Shown in pieces: positions 25,109-35,707 of a stretch of DNA of 64,000 bases; the stretch's first letter is position 1; each line of letters opens with the position of its first letter. Below the pieces are notes generated by a model. The model saw only the letters and a list, made by a program, of their open reading frames with translations, was not told the DNA's origin and ran no database searches. A program made the translations under genes and the position numbers. The DNA comes from Baekduia alba (GTDB lineage Bacteria; Actinomycetota; Thermoleophilia; Solirubrobacterales; Solirubrobacteraceae): NCBI RefSeq assembly GCF_028416635.1, contig NZ_CP114013.1, forward strand, positions 744,001-808,000, given 5' to 3'.

Positions 25109-25910
25109 CCCGGTCGGCCGCCTGTCGATCCGCTTCTTCGCGCTCGGCTACCTGGCCCTGCTGCTGCTCGTGCCGATCGGCGTCGTGCTGTACCGCACGT
25201 TCGAGCCGGGCATCGGCGCGGTCATCGACTCGATCACGACGCCGGCCGCCGTCAGCGCGTTCTGGCTGACGATCGAGATCGCCGCGATCGCCGTCCCGTT
25301 GAACACCGTCTTCGGGATCATCGCCGCGCTGCTGCTCGTCCGCTCGCGGATCCGGGGCAAGCGCGTGCTGGAGGCGCTCATCGACCTGCCGTTCGCGATC
25401 TCGCCGGTCGTCATCGGTCTGTCGCTGTTCCTGCTCTACGGCCGCACCGGCTGGCTCGGCCCGACGCTGAGCGACGCGGGCATCCAGGTCATCTTCTCCG
25501 TGCCCGGCATGGTGCTGGCGACGATCTTCGTCTGCCTGCCGTTCGTCGTGCGCGAGGTGACGCCCGTGCTGCGCGAGATCGGCGACGAGCAGGAGCAGGC
25601 CGCCGCGACGCTCGGCGCGTCGCGCTGGCAGGCGTTCTGGCGCGTCACGCTCCCGGCGATCCGCTGGGGCGTGGCCTACGGCATCGTGCTCTCCACGGCG
25701 CGCGCGATCGGCGAGTTCGGCGCGGTCTCCGTCGTCTCCGGCAAGATCGCCGGCGACACGATCACGCTGCCGCTGCTCGTCGAGAACCGCTTCTCGAACT
25801 TCGACCTGGCCGGCGCCTACGCGGCGTCGGCGCTCATGGCATTGATCGCGCTCGCGACGCTGTTCGCGATGACGCTCCTGCAACGCAAGGGTGGTGGTGG
25901 ATCTCGATGA
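25098..25910 (+). CDS. cysW: sulfate ABC transporter permease CysW
   Basis: 270 aa, six predicted membrane segments. The coupling loop is [35 protein letters not shown] is a typical CysW stretch. It pairs with CysT to form the sulfate channel. The end overlaps the start of cysA (ATGA). Confidence 0.94.
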   Translation: MTINPVGRLSIRFFALGYLALLLLVPIGVVLYRTFEPGIGAVIDSITTPAAVSAFWLTIEIAAIAVPLNTVFGIIAALLLVRSRIRGKRVLEALIDLPFAISPVVIGLSLFLLYGRTGWLGPTLSDAGIQVIFSVPGMVLATIFVCLPFVVREVTPVLREIGDEQEQAAATLGASRWQAFWRVTLPAIRWGVAYGIVLSTARAIGEFGAVSVVSGKIAGDTITLPLLVENRFSNFDLAGAYAASALMALIALATLFAMTLLQRKGGGGSR

Positions 25911-26884
25911 TCTCGGTCTCCGACGTCAACAAGCACTACGGCGAGTTCCAGGCGCTCCACGACATCTCGCTCGACATCAAGCCCGGCGCGCTGACCGCGC
26001 TGCTCGGCCCCTCGGGCTCGGGCAAGTCGACGCTGCTGCGCGTGATCGCGGGCCTCGAGACGCCCGACAGCGGCACGGTGGTCATCGAGGACAGCGACGT
26101 CACCAACGTGCCGCCGCAACGCCGCGACATCGGGTTCGTCTTCCAGCACTACGCCGCGTTCAAGCACATGACGGTGCGCGACAACGTGGCCTTCGGCCTG
26201 AAGGTCCGCAAGCGCCCGAAGGCCGAGATCAAGGTCAAGGTCGACGAGCTGCTCGGCATCGTCGGGCTCGCCGGCTACCAGGAGCGCTACCCGTCGCAGC
26301 TGTCCGGCGGCCAGCGCCAGCGGATGGCGCTGGCGCGGGCGCTGGCGGTCGAGCCCAAGGTGCTGCTGCTCGACGAGCCGTTCGGCGCGCTGGACGCCAA
26401 CGTCCGCGCTGAGCTGCGCGCCTGGCTGCGCCGCCTGCACGAGGAGGTCCACGTCACGACGGTCCTGGTCACGCACGACCAGGAGGAGGCGATGGAGCTC
26501 GCCGACCAGATCGTGGTCCTCAACGACGGCCGCATCCAGCAGGTCGGCGCGCCGCGCGAGGTCTACGACGCGCCGGCCAACGAGTTCGTCATGGGCTTCC
26601 TCGGCCCGGTGGCGCGCCTCGGCGGCGGGCTCGTCCGGCCGCACGACCTGGTCCTGCGCGCCGATCCGGAGTCCGGCGCGACCGAGGCGCAGGTCACGCG
26701 CGTCGTGCACCTCGGCTTCGAGGTCCGCGTCGAGCTGGAGCTCGCCGGCGATGACGCCGTCGCCGCGCAGCTGACCCGCCACGAGGCCGAGCAGCTCGAG
26801 CTGACCGAGGGCGACATCGTCTACGTCCGCCCGAACGCGGTGCCGGCGACGCCGACGGCCGACGGCGACCTGCAGGCCGCCTAG
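25907..26884 (+). CDS. cysA: sulfate ABC transporter ATP-binding protein
   Basis: 325 aa. Walker [10 protein letters not shown] (34-42), signature LSGGQRQRM, Walker [12 protein letters not shown], and a C-terminal regulatory extension of ~90 residues (TOBE-like, [11 protein letters not shown] type). It powers sulfate import by CysTW. The gene converges on the Rrf2 regulator gene with a 60-bp gap; no clear terminator is seen there. Confidence 0.95.
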   Translation: MISVSDVNKHYGEFQALHDISLDIKPGALTALLGPSGSGKSTLLRVIAGLETPDSGTVVIEDSDVTNVPPQRRDIGFVFQHYAAFKHMTVRDNVAFGLKVRKRPKAEIKVKVDELLGIVGLAGYQERYPSQLSGGQRQRMALARALAVEPKVLLLDEPFGALDANVRAELRAWLRRLHEEVHVTTVLVTHDQEEAMELADQIVVLNDGRIQQVGAPREVYDAPANEFVMGFLGPVARLGGGLVRPHDLVLRADPESGATEAQVTRVVHLGFEVRVELELAGDDAVAAQLTRHEAEQLELTEGDIVYVRPNAVPATPTADGDLQAA

Positions 26885-26944
26885 GCGGCCACCGGCGGGT
26901 GACCGGGGCTGCCCGCTTCGGCGTCGGCCGTCTCCGCCGCGGTC

Positions 26945-27406
26945 CTATCGGCGCGTCACCCAGGCCTCGGGGTCCTTCGCCAGGGCCTCGATGTCCTTGG
27001 GCAGCTTGCCCGAGGCGAGGTCGGCGAGGGTGACTTGCTCGACGACGCGGCGCAGGGAGGCGCGGACGCCGATCCAGACGCGCTGCAGCGGCTCGGCCGA
27101 GCCGGCGTAGTCGACGTCCTCGGGCCGGCCGCCGCGGACGGAGGCCAGCGGGCCCTCGACGGCGCGGATGACGTCGGCGACCGTGATCTCCTCGGCCGGC
27201 CGGGCGAGCCAGTAGCCGCCCTCGGCGCCGCGGCGGCTCGTGACCAGGCCGGCGTGCCGCATGTCCGCGAGGATGTTCTCCAGGAACTTCAGCGGGATGC
27301 CCTGGGCCTGCGCGACCGCGTCGCCCTTGGTCGGACGCTCGGTCCCCGCAGCGGCCAGCTCGATCGCGGCTCGCACGGCGTAGTCGGCTTTCGCGGAGAT
27401 GCGCAC
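26945..27406 (-). CDS. Rrf2-family transcriptional regulator
   Basis: 153 aa from GTG 27406. It begins MRISAKADYAVRAAIELA, the Rrf2 start, with a winged HTH (GIPLKFLENILADMRHAGLVTSRRGAEGGYWLARP). There are no cysteines, so it cannot bind an iron-sulfur cluster as IscR or NsrR do; it fits the CymR-like sulfur-metabolism branch better. Convergent with cysPTWA, it is a plausible repressor of that operon, but the binding site is unknown. Confidence 0.88.
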   Translation of the reverse strand: MRISAKADYAVRAAIELAAAGTERPTKGDAVAQAQGIPLKFLENILADMRHAGLVTSRRGAEGGYWLARPAEEITVADVIRAVEGPLASVRGGRPEDVDYAGSAEPLQRVWIGVRASLRRVVEQVTLADLASGKLPKDIEALAKDPEAWVTRR

Positions 27407-27470
27407 CGCAGCATCGTTCCAGAAGGGGCGGAGCTACGCGGCGCTGCCGCTTTTCCGGCGGCGGATCGGG

Positions 27471-27677
27471 TCAGCCGGCGGCGTCCGGGTTGCCGGTGGA
27501 GGACTCGCGGTCGGCCTCCTTGTCGGTCGACGAGCTCGGCGCGTCGGTGTCGCCCTCGCGCTTGCGCTCGCCGCCGCCCTCGGTCCCGCCGGGCGTGGTC
27601 TCCGGGTAGCCGCCGGACCCCTCCTCCTGCTTGCGGGGATCGTCGGTGTGGTCGGGGCTGCGGTCGTCGTCGGCCAT
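27471..27677 (-). CDS. small disordered acidic protein
   Basis: 68 aa, almost entirely Asp, Glu, Ser, Thr, Gly and Pro, with no hydrophobic core. ATG 27677 is the start. It lies 9 nt downstream of the S15 hydrolase gene in the same direction and could be co-transcribed. Low complexity means the frame could be spurious, but the codon third positions are G/C-biased. Confidence 0.45.
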   Translation of the reverse strand: MADDDRSPDHTDDPRKQEEGSGGYPETTPGGTEGGGERKREGDTDAPSSSTDKEADRESSTGNPDAAG

Positions 27678-27686
27678 GCCGACGTC

Positions 27687-30266
27687 CTACCCAGCGCGGA
27701 CCGTCAGCGACCGGGTGTACGTGCGCCGGGGACCGCCGTCGTTGGGCAGCGTCGTGATCGTGACGACGTACCGCCCGGGCTTCAGGCCCTTGATCCGCTC
27801 CGAGCGCCGGCCGGCACGAAGCACGGCCCGCGCGGTCTTGCTCGCCCGCTTCGCGCCGCGCCGCTTGACGCTCACGGTCACCGTCGCGTCCTTGGACAGG
27901 ACGAACGTCGCGAGCACCTGGCGGTGGCGGCCGCTCAGCGTCAGGGCGCTGAGCCGGAACGGCACCGTGTCGAGGAACGGCGACGGCTTCACGCTCGGCG
28001 GCGGCGCGCTGGGCGTGGGCGAGGGCGTGGGGTGCGCGACCTCGGTGCCGCCGACCGTCTGGCCGGCGTCGCCGTCGCCGTCGCCGCCGCCGTTCTCGGC
28101 CGGTGGGGCGGGCGTGGCCGACACGGTCACGACGAAGGTGCCGGTCGTGGTGTTGCCCGAGGCGTCGGCGGCGGTGCACGACACGGTCGTCGCGCCGATC
28201 GGGAACGAGGAGCCCGACGCCGGCGTGCACGCGAGGCTCGGGCTCGCGTCCTGGTCGTCGCTCACGGTCGGCGTGGCCCATGTGGCGACGGCGCTGCTCG
28301 CGCCCGGCGCGGCCGTGACCGCCTGGTCGTCGGGGACCGTGAACGTCGGCGAGACGCCGTCGAAGGCGCCCGACGCGATGGCCGCGGACGAGCCTCCGGT
28401 GACGGGGAGGGAGATCGTCGAGGCCTTCGTGTCCATCGTGACCGTCGCGCCCGCGGTGCCCTTGACCGACGGGTAGCCGGTGTAGTTGGCGACCAGGATC
28501 ACCCCGATCTGATGCCCCGCTGCGAAGGTGTAGTCCTGCGGGAGCAAGGTGATGGGGAACGCGGTCGGCGTGCCGATCGTCACCGCCGCCGGCGTCGTGA
28601 GCGACAGCCGGTTGGACGAGTCGAGGATCCCCTTGGTCACGCGCCATTGCGTGACGGTGGTCGGCGGTTGGACGACCTGCTTGTAGCACGCGTCGTAGTC
28701 GCCGCGGCTCAGATCCTGCTGGCCCCAGCATGTCTCGGACGACGCGGTGTCGTCCCGGATCCCCTCGCTGCCGACCTGGGCGATGCGCGTGAACGTGGTC
28801 GGCGCGTAGTCGACGAGCAGCGCCCCCAGGTTGCTCTGGGTGGTCGAGAGCGAGGCCTTCAGGTCGACCACCGGCGTGCCGGAGATCCGGAGGTCGTGGC
28901 GCAGCGGCGCCGACAGGAACACGCGGCGGCCGGTCTGCGCGCCGGCTGGCGTGTTCATCATCACGGTCTCGGACTGTGTGGTCGGGTCCGTCCACGCCAC
29001 CGTGTCGGTCGCGCCACCCGACGTCAGCCCGACGGTCCCCGCCGCGGTCGCCGACACCCCGCGCAGGTAGAGGCTCACGTCCTGCGTCTGCGGTGCCGGC
29101 CAGTCGGCCTCGGCGTGCCAGGCGCCGTCGGCGTCCTCGACGTCGACCCGCGGCTGGTCCATGACGTCGTTGTCGAGGCCGTAGAGCCAGTGGTCGAACC
29201 ACTTGTGCAGGGTGGCGACCCAGGCGTCGCGCCGCACGTCGAACGGGTCCGCGTGCCCGGCGCGCATCAGCCACAGCTTGCGCGGCACGCCGTTCGCCGC
29301 CAGCCCCGCCCACCACGTCGCGAGGTGGTCCATCTTCACGTTGTCGTCCTGCAGCCCGTGCACGGCCAGGACCGAGGCGGTCACGTGGCCGACGTGCGCG
29401 AGGTAGGAGCGGTCCTCCCAGAACGCGTTGCGGTCGCCGGTGGCGTCGCCGTCGTCGGCGTCCAGCGTGGCCCACGCCGGCGCGCAGGCCGCCCTGTCGG
29501 CGGTGTCGGTCACCGTGCTCGACAGCGTCTTCGGGTAGTGCGTGTTGAACCGGATCCCGCCCATCCGCGAGTACCGGTACCAGTCGTCGATCGCCGACTC
29601 GGGCACGATCGTCGTGAGCCCGTGGACCCCCAGGGCGGACACGCCCTCGGTCAGCGTCCCGTCGTAGGACTTGCCGATCATCGCGGCCTTGCCGTTGTGC
29701 CAGCTCGCCGCGGTGACCAGGCCGACCGACCTGCTCGGGCCGAGGTAGCCGGACGCGTTCCCCTGCAGCCAGGCGATCACCGACGCCATCGCGCGCACGT
29801 CGTCGGCGCCGCCGTGCATGACGCAGCCGGTCGCGTTGGCGGTCCCCAAGGCCTCGGCGTAGACGACGGCGTAGCCACGCGGGACGAAGTAGTTGTCCAG
29901 GAACAGCGGCCACTTGTCGTTGACGCCGTCGGCGTCGGCGTCGCCGAGGTACTCGGTCTCGTTGCCGCGGCCGCAGCACGAGTAGTACGGGCTCGGGTCG
30001 ATGATCGCCGGGACCTTGTCGCCCGCGGCCGTGGCGGGCCGGATGATCTCGATCGCGATCTCGTCGTCGACGCCGTTGTTGTCGCGGTCGACGCCGCTCT
30101 GCGGGATGTACACGCGCTGGCGGACGGCCGACGCGTAGGCGCCCACCTGCTCGGCGGTCGTCCCGTCGGGGCCGAGCGTGTACGGGAGAGCGGACGCCGC
30201 GCCCGGCGCGAGGAGTGCGCAGGCGGCGACGACGAGGACGACCAGCGATGCACGCGCGCGGACCAT
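27687..30266 (-). CDS. secreted S15/CocE-type serine hydrolase with HYR domain
   Basis: 859 aa from ATG 30266 (GTG 30290 would add eight residues before the signal peptide). The signal peptide ends near PGAASA. The catalytic domain has the nucleophile in GKSYDGT, the acid in HGLQDDNV and the histidine in RAGHADPF, followed by the C-terminal jelly-roll of Xaa-Pro dipeptidyl-peptidase/CocE proteins. A HYR module (FPIGATTVSCTAADASG) and a proline linker (PTPSPTPSAPPP) precede a final ~90-residue beta domain. Likely an exported peptidase or esterase; the substrate is unknown. Confidence 0.9.
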   Translation of the reverse strand: MVRARASLVVLVVAACALLAPGAASALPYTLGPDGTTAEQVGAYASAVRQRVYIPQSGVDRDNNGVDDEIAIEIIRPATAAGDKVPAIIDPSPYYSCCGRGNETEYLGDADADGVNDKWPLFLDNYFVPRGYAVVYAEALGTANATGCVMHGGADDVRAMASVIAWLQGNASGYLGPSRSVGLVTAASWHNGKAAMIGKSYDGTLTEGVSALGVHGLTTIVPESAIDDWYRYSRMGGIRFNTHYPKTLSSTVTDTADRAACAPAWATLDADDGDATGDRNAFWEDRSYLAHVGHVTASVLAVHGLQDDNVKMDHLATWWAGLAANGVPRKLWLMRAGHADPFDVRRDAWVATLHKWFDHWLYGLDNDVMDQPRVDVEDADGAWHAEADWPAPQTQDVSLYLRGVSATAAGTVGLTSGGATDTVAWTDPTTQSETVMMNTPAGAQTGRRVFLSAPLRHDLRISGTPVVDLKASLSTTQSNLGALLVDYAPTTFTRIAQVGSEGIRDDTASSETCWGQQDLSRGDYDACYKQVVQPPTTVTQWRVTKGILDSSNRLSLTTPAAVTIGTPTAFPITLLPQDYTFAAGHQIGVILVANYTGYPSVKGTAGATVTMDTKASTISLPVTGGSSAAIASGAFDGVSPTFTVPDDQAVTAAPGASSAVATWATPTVSDDQDASPSLACTPASGSSFPIGATTVSCTAADASGNTTTGTFVVTVSATPAPPAENGGGDGDGDAGQTVGGTEVAHPTPSPTPSAPPPSVKPSPFLDTVPFRLSALTLSGRHRQVLATFVLSKDATVTVSVKRRGAKRASKTARAVLRAGRRSERIKGLKPGRYVVTITTLPNDGGPRRTYTRSLTVRAG

Positions 30267-30320
30267 GGCGCGCGCACTTTCGCAGAGCACGCGGACGCGG
30301 GTGGTCCGTCCGTCGAGGCG

Positions 30321-31856
30321 CTACAAGAGGCCGAGCGCCTTGCCGGCGCTGTCGGCCAGGTTCAGCAGCGGCGACGGGATGACGCCGAAGACCAGGATCG
30401 CGGCGCCGCACAGGACGGCGACGAGCGTGACCTCCCAGTCGGCGCGGTCGGTGATCGGGTCCGCGCCGGCCAGGCGCGGGGCGCCGGAGGCGTCGCGCGT
30501 CGCGACGTCGGCCGCGGCCGACGGGCGCATCCACATCGCCGCGACCACCTTGAGGTAGTACCCGAGCGAGATCATCGAGCCGATCACGATCACGACGCCG
30601 AGCCAGGTGTAGCCGCCGTCGGCCGCCGCGTCGATCAGCGTGAACTTGCCGATGAAGCCGGCCGTGGCGGGCATCCCGGCCAGCGAGAGCATCGCCAGCG
30701 TCATCGGCCACGCCAGCAGCGGGCGCGACGTGCCGAGGCCGTTGACGGCGCGGATGTCGTCGCCGTAGGGCGTCTCGCGCTCGCGCGCCGCGATCACCGC
30801 GAACGCGGCGAGGTTCATGAACAGGTAGACCGCGAGGTAGAAGACCGTGGCCTGCACGCCGACCCGCGACGCGACGACGACGCCGGCCAGCAGGTAGCCG
30901 GCCTGCGCGACCGAGGACCAGGCGAGCAGGCGCTTCAGCGACGACTGCGACAGCGCGCCGACGTTGCCGACGATGATCGTGATCGCCGCGAGGGTCGCCA
31001 GCGCGGGCGCCCAGTCGCGGTGGGCGTCGATCAGCGCGACGTCGAAGATGCGCAGCGCGCCGCCGAACGCGGCGGCCTTCGTCGCGACGGCCATCCACGC
31101 GGTGACCGGGGTCGGCGCGCCCTCGTAGACGTCGGGCGTCCACTGGTGGAACGGCGCCACCGACGCCTTGAAGGCCAGGCCGACGAGCGTCAGGCCGATG
31201 CCGGTCAGCAGCAGCGAGTCCTTGGCGACGTCGCTGGAGATCGCCTGGGAGATCCCGCGGAAGTCGGTGGCGCCGGTTCCGCCGTAGATGAAGGCCAACC
31301 CGTACAGGAACGTCGCCGAGCCGACCGAGCCGATGATGAGGTACTTCAGCCCCGACTCGAGCGAGCGCTCGCGGCGCATCTCGGTCGCGCACAGGACGTA
31401 GAGCGGGACGCTCAGCAGCTCCAGGCCGAGGAAGACCGAGACGAGGTTCTGCGCGGCGGCCAGGATGACCATGCCGGCGGCGCTGGTGAGCATCAGCGCG
31501 AAGTACTCGCCGTGCGCGGCCTCGCGCGGCGCCAGCGCGCGCCACGACAGCAGCACGGCGCCGATGCCCGTGACCGACACGATGAAGGTGATCATCAGCG
31601 TCAGGTCGTCGGAGCGCAGCGCGCCCTGCGAGCCCTTGGCCACGAACAGGTCCTTGGCGTCGTCCCACTGCCAGATGCCCAGCCCGATCGTCGTGGCGAA
31701 CGCGACGATCGTGAGGAAGGGGACGATCTGCTCACGGATGAACCGCCCGCGCAGCAGGCCGGCGAGCAGCACGACGATCGACCCGCCCAGCAGGGCGATG
31801 AGCGGCGAGACGCCGGCCCAGTCGATGGTTGGCTTGGTGACGGCTGCGAGCAACAT
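30321..31856 (-). CDS. nuoN: NADH-quinone oxidoreductase subunit N
   Basis: 511 aa, about 14 membrane helices. It is one of three antiporter-like proton-pumping subunits of complex I. The stretch GLAFKASVAPFHQWTPDVYEGAPTPVTAWMAVATKAAA contains the conserved channel lysines. It is the last gene of the nuo operon, 6 nt after nuoM. Confidence 0.95.
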   Translation of the reverse strand: MLLAAVTKPTIDWAGVSPLIALLGGSIVVLLAGLLRGRFIREQIVPFLTIVAFATTIGLGIWQWDDAKDLFVAKGSQGALRSDDLTLMITFIVSVTGIGAVLLSWRALAPREAAHGEYFALMLTSAAGMVILAAAQNLVSVFLGLELLSVPLYVLCATEMRRERSLESGLKYLIIGSVGSATFLYGLAFIYGGTGATDFRGISQAISSDVAKDSLLLTGIGLTLVGLAFKASVAPFHQWTPDVYEGAPTPVTAWMAVATKAAAFGGALRIFDVALIDAHRDWAPALATLAAITIIVGNVGALSQSSLKRLLAWSSVAQAGYLLAGVVVASRVGVQATVFYLAVYLFMNLAAFAVIAARERETPYGDDIRAVNGLGTSRPLLAWPMTLAMLSLAGMPATAGFIGKFTLIDAAADGGYTWLGVVIVIGSMISLGYYLKVVAAMWMRPSAAADVATRDASGAPRLAGADPITDRADWEVTLVAVLCGAAILVFGVIPSPLLNLADSAGKALGLL

Positions 31857-31862
31857 GGAGGA

Positions 31863-33398
31863 CTACCGGACCGATGCGGGCTTGGGGTGGACGGCGGCGT
31901 CGCTGACGACGTTCTCCTCGTGCGCGATCAGCGCCGCGGGGGCGACGGCGCGCGCGATCCCGGGCTCCGCCTTGTGGATCGCGAACTGCGGGTAGACGGC
32001 CAGGAAGAGGATCACGGTCACGAGCGGCACGAGGACGAGGCCCTCGCGGAAGCTGATCTCGCGCGACTCGACCTCGGGCCCGACGCGGTTGTGCATCGTC
32101 CGGATCAAGAACCGCAGCGAGTAGACCGCCGCCATCCCGACGCCGACGAAGGCGATCGAGGCGATGACCAGCTTGGAGTGGAAGACGCCGAAGAGGATCA
32201 GGAACTCGCCGACGAAGTTCGACGAGCCGGGCATCGCCAGGTTGGCGAGCACCACGATCAGGAACAGCGTCGCGAGCACGGGCGCGCGGAACGCGATGCC
32301 GCCCATGTCGCGGATGTCCTCGGAGCCGTGCGCGCGCTCGGCGAGGTAGGCGACGATCACGAAGGCGGGGGCGACGACCAGGCCGTGGTTGATCGACTGC
32401 AGGATCGCGCCCTGCGAGCCGTCGCCGGTCAGCGAGAAGATCCCGAGCGTGATGAACCCGAGCTGGGCGATCGACGAGTAGCCCAGGATCAGGCGGGCGT
32501 CCGTCGTCGTGAAGGCCATCGCCGACCCGTACAGGATCGACCCCAGCGCCAGCACCAGCATCAGGTCCTGGAAGTGCACGGCGGCGTCCGGGAAGATCGG
32601 CAGCACGACGCGCAGGAAGCCGTAGGCGGCGACTTTGGACAGCACGGCCGAGAACACGGCCAGCACCGGCAGCGGCATGTTCTTGTAGCCGTCGGGCATC
32701 CAGCCGTGGACCGGGAACGCCGGCATCTTGACCCAGAAGGCCGCGGCGAAGCAGAGGAAGATCCACTCCTGCGAGCCCTTGCCCAGCGGCGACGCCTGGA
32801 GGTCGCTGAAGGCGAAGGACAGGTCGTTGCCGGTCTGCTGCGACACCAGGACGCCGGTGGCGATCGCCGCGGCGAGCATCAGCAGCGAGCCGACCAAGGT
32901 GTAGATGAACAGCTTGGTGATCGCCGCGACGCGCGTCCCCTCCGGACCGTAGATGCCGGCCAGGAACAGGAACGGCAGCAGCATCAGGTCGAAGAACAGG
33001 ACGAAGAGCGCCAGGTCCTGCGCCATCAGCGCGCCGAGCACGGCGCTCTCGGCGAGGCCGAAGAAGAAGAACAGCTGGCCGCCGTGCTCCCACTCCTTCA
33101 TCGCCGCCCAGATCAGGCACACCAGGAAGATGAACGCGGCGAGCGCGATCAGGTACAGGTTGAGCCCGTCGAGCCCGAGCTTGTAGTGGATGCCCAGGGG
33201 CTTGATCCACATCTGGTCGGTGGCGTCCTGCAGCCCCTTGGCGCCGCGTTCGAAGTCGGCGATCGCCCAGAGCGTCCACGCGAACGTGCCGAGGGCGCCG
33301 AGGATCGCCAGCGCGCGGGAGGCGACGCCCGGCAGGAACAGCCCGAGGAACGCCGCGGCGGCGGGCAGCCAGAGGGGGATGGAGAGAGGAAGGCTCAC
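31863..33398 (-). CDS. nuoM: NADH-quinone oxidoreductase subunit M
   Basis: 511 aa from GTG 33398, which overlaps the nuoL stop (GTGA). It has about 14 membrane helices; the proton-channel region includes AFWVKMPAFPVHGWMPDGY and the conserved glutamate in LFFFFGLAESAVLGAL. Antiporter-like membrane-arm subunit of complex I. The frame remains open upstream into nuoL, but that part is a shadow. Confidence 0.95.
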   Translation of the reverse strand: MSLPLSIPLWLPAAAAFLGLFLPGVASRALAILGALGTFAWTLWAIADFERGAKGLQDATDQMWIKPLGIHYKLGLDGLNLYLIALAAFIFLVCLIWAAMKEWEHGGQLFFFFGLAESAVLGALMAQDLALFVLFFDLMLLPFLFLAGIYGPEGTRVAAITKLFIYTLVGSLLMLAAAIATGVLVSQQTGNDLSFAFSDLQASPLGKGSQEWIFLCFAAAFWVKMPAFPVHGWMPDGYKNMPLPVLAVFSAVLSKVAAYGFLRVVLPIFPDAAVHFQDLMLVLALGSILYGSAMAFTTTDARLILGYSSIAQLGFITLGIFSLTGDGSQGAILQSINHGLVVAPAFVIVAYLAERAHGSEDIRDMGGIAFRAPVLATLFLIVVLANLAMPGSSNFVGEFLILFGVFHSKLVIASIAFVGVGMAAVYSLRFLIRTMHNRVGPEVESREISFREGLVLVPLVTVILFLAVYPQFAIHKAEPGIARAVAPAALIAHEENVVSDAAVHPKPASVR

Positions 33399-35407
33399 GA
33401 GGACTGGATCAGGAAGTACAGGATCACGGCACCGGCACCGACCAGCAGCAGCGCCGCGTAGGCGCGCAGGAAGCCGGACTGCAGGGCGCGGACGGCGGCG
33501 GAGCCGGCGCGCACGATGCCCGACGTCCCGCCGACGAGCGTGCCGTTGACGAACACGCGCTCGAAGGTCTGCTGGCCGAAGCGGCCGAACCAGGCGAACG
33601 GGCGGACGACCAGCAGGTCGATCAACTCGTCGAAGTACCACTTGTTGACGAAGAACCTGTGCAGCGCGGGCACGCGCTCGCGGATGCGGACGGCGATCTC
33701 GCCGTCGGCCTTGCCCCAGATGGTGTAGGCGATGAAGATGCCCAGCACGCCGAGGCCGGCGCCGAGCACCAGGCCGAACCAGAGCTTGCCGTTGCTCGCC
33801 GCGACGTGCACGGACGAGCCGGCGAACGTCGGCTCCAGGAAGGTGTCCAGCCACGTCGTCGTCTTCGGGATCAGCACGACCCCGCCGACGGTCGCCAGCA
33901 CGGCCAGCGTGCCCATCGCGACCTTCATCGGCAGCGCGCGCTCGGCGATGTGGTGCTCGGGGCCCGGGAAGCCGACGTCGGTGTCCTCGACCTCGCCGTT
34001 GGCGGGGTTCGTGGCCTGCGGCGCGTGGTACAGGTGGCCGTGCTCAAGCTCGCGCGCCTGCTCGACCGGCTCGCCCCAGAAGGCGCGGAAGATCATGCGC
34101 CACGTGTAGACCGCGGTCATCAGCGCCGCGACGTAGCCGGCGACGTAGAGGATCCAGTGCCAGCCGCCGGCCTCGGCCTCGAAGAGCAGGATCTCGTCCT
34201 TGGAGAAGAACCCTGAGAACGGCGGGACGCCGGACAGCGCGAGGCCGCCGATCACGAAGCAGAGGAACGTGAACGGCATCGCCTTGCGGAAGCCGCGCAT
34301 GCGATCGAGGCTCTGGTCGCCGCCCATCGCGCTGATCAGCGAGCCGGCGGACATGAACAGCAGCGCCTTGAAGAACGCGTGCGTCATGAGGTGGAACAGG
34401 CCGGCGACGTACGCGCCGGAGCTCACGCCCATGATCATGTAGCCGATCTGGGACATCGTCGAGTAGGCGATGACGCGCTTGAGGTCGGTGACGACCATGC
34501 CGATCGTCGCGGCGACGACGAGCGTGACGGCGCCGACGATCGTCCCGACGTCGGCCGCGGCGACCGACTGCTCGAAGAGCGGGTGCATGCGGGCGATCAG
34601 GTACACGCCGGCGGTGACCATCGTCGCGGCGTGGATCAGGGCGCTGACGGGCGTCGGGCCCTCCATCGCGTCCGGGAGCCACGTGTGGAACGGGACCTGG
34701 GCGGACTTCGCGAACGCGCCGATCAGCAGCAGGATCAGGCCGGCGGTCAGGTCGCCGTGGTGGTTGGCGCCGATCTCCTTGGCCTGCGCGAACGTCCCCA
34801 GGAGGTCGAGCGTGTGCGAGCTCTTGAGGATGAAGAACGTGCCGAGGGTGAGGCCGATGTCGCCGACGTGGTTGATGACGAAGGCCTTGATGCCGGCGCT
34901 GGTCGCCGTCGTGCGGCGGTACCAGAAGGAGATCAGCAGGTAGGACGCCGCGCCCACGAACGCCCAGCCGACGATCAGCAGCAGGAAGTTCGCCGCCAGG
35001 ACCAGCAGCAGCATGCTGAAGACGAAGTAGTTCAGGTACGCGAAGAACCGGTTGTACCCGCGGTCGCCCGACATGTAGGCGAACGAGTAGAGGTGGATCA
35101 GCGTCGAGACGCCGGTCACGACCAGCATCATCAGGATGCTGAGCGGATCGACGAGGATCGACAGGTGGGCGTCGACCTGGCCGACGACCACGTAGTCGTA
35201 GAGCGAGGAGACGAGCTGGCGGTGCTCCTCCTCGCGGCCCTGCAGGGAGAACAGCGCGATGACCGCGAAGACGAAGGCGCCGGCCAGCGCGGCCGTGCCG
35301 ATGAGGCCGGCCGTCTTGTTCTTGATGACCTTGAACCCGAGGCCGTTGATGACCGCGCCCGCGAGCGGACAGGCCAGCGCGAGCCAAGCGGCGGTGGTGG
35401 GACTCAT
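33395..35407 (-). CDS. nuoL: NADH-quinone oxidoreductase subunit L
   Basis: 670 aa, the largest antiporter-like subunit, with the long C-terminal lateral helix that ties the membrane arm together. The signature FAKSAQVPFHTWLPDAMEGPTPVSALIHAATMV holds the channel lysine and histidines. ATG 35407 immediately precedes the nuoK stop in an abutting arrangement. Confidence 0.96.
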   Translation of the reverse strand: MSPTTAAWLALACPLAGAVINGLGFKVIKNKTAGLIGTAALAGAFVFAVIALFSLQGREEEHRQLVSSLYDYVVVGQVDAHLSILVDPLSILMMLVVTGVSTLIHLYSFAYMSGDRGYNRFFAYLNYFVFSMLLLVLAANFLLLIVGWAFVGAASYLLISFWYRRTTATSAGIKAFVINHVGDIGLTLGTFFILKSSHTLDLLGTFAQAKEIGANHHGDLTAGLILLLIGAFAKSAQVPFHTWLPDAMEGPTPVSALIHAATMVTAGVYLIARMHPLFEQSVAAADVGTIVGAVTLVVAATIGMVVTDLKRVIAYSTMSQIGYMIMGVSSGAYVAGLFHLMTHAFFKALLFMSAGSLISAMGGDQSLDRMRGFRKAMPFTFLCFVIGGLALSGVPPFSGFFSKDEILLFEAEAGGWHWILYVAGYVAALMTAVYTWRMIFRAFWGEPVEQARELEHGHLYHAPQATNPANGEVEDTDVGFPGPEHHIAERALPMKVAMGTLAVLATVGGVVLIPKTTTWLDTFLEPTFAGSSVHVAASNGKLWFGLVLGAGLGVLGIFIAYTIWGKADGEIAVRIRERVPALHRFFVNKWYFDELIDLLVVRPFAWFGRFGQQTFERVFVNGTLVGGTSGIVRAGSAAVRALQSGFLRAYAALLLVGAGAVILYFLIQSS

Positions 35408-35707
35408 CTAGCCGTGCAGCTCCCGCATCTCGTCGACGTCGATCGGCAGGCGGCGGCGGAACATCGCCACCACCAGGCCCAGGCCGATGCAGACCTCGCA
35501 GGCCGCGACCACCATGACGATGATCGCGAAGATCTGGCCGTCGCCGTTGCCCCACATGCGGGCGAAGGCGATCAGGGCCAGGTTGGAGGCGTTGAGCATC
35601 AGCTCCAGGCAAAGGAGGATGACCAGCGGGCTGCGGCGCGTGAGCACGCCGGCCGCGCCGATCGAGAAGACGATGGCGGAGACGGAGAGGTACCAGCCGA
35701 TGTCCAT
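35408..35707 (-). CDS. nuoK: NADH-quinone oxidoreductase subunit K
   Basis: 99 aa, three membrane helices. The conserved membrane glutamates are in LLCLELMLNASNL and AACEVCIGLGL. ATG 35707 overlaps the nuoJ stop by 1 nt (TAATG). Couples quinone reduction to proton pumping. Confidence 0.96.
   Translation of the reverse strand: MDIGWYLSVSAIVFSIGAAGVLTRRSPLVILLCLELMLNASNLALIAFARMWGNGDGQIFAIIVMVVAACEVCIGLGLVVAMFRRRLPIDVDEMRELHG

Noticed and set aside
27399-33461. 2020-codon open frame on the plus strand opposite nuo genes
   Set aside because: Arg/Asp/Gly/Val-rich shadow of GC-rich genes; the minus strand encodes clear NuoN, NuoM and an S15 hydrolase here.
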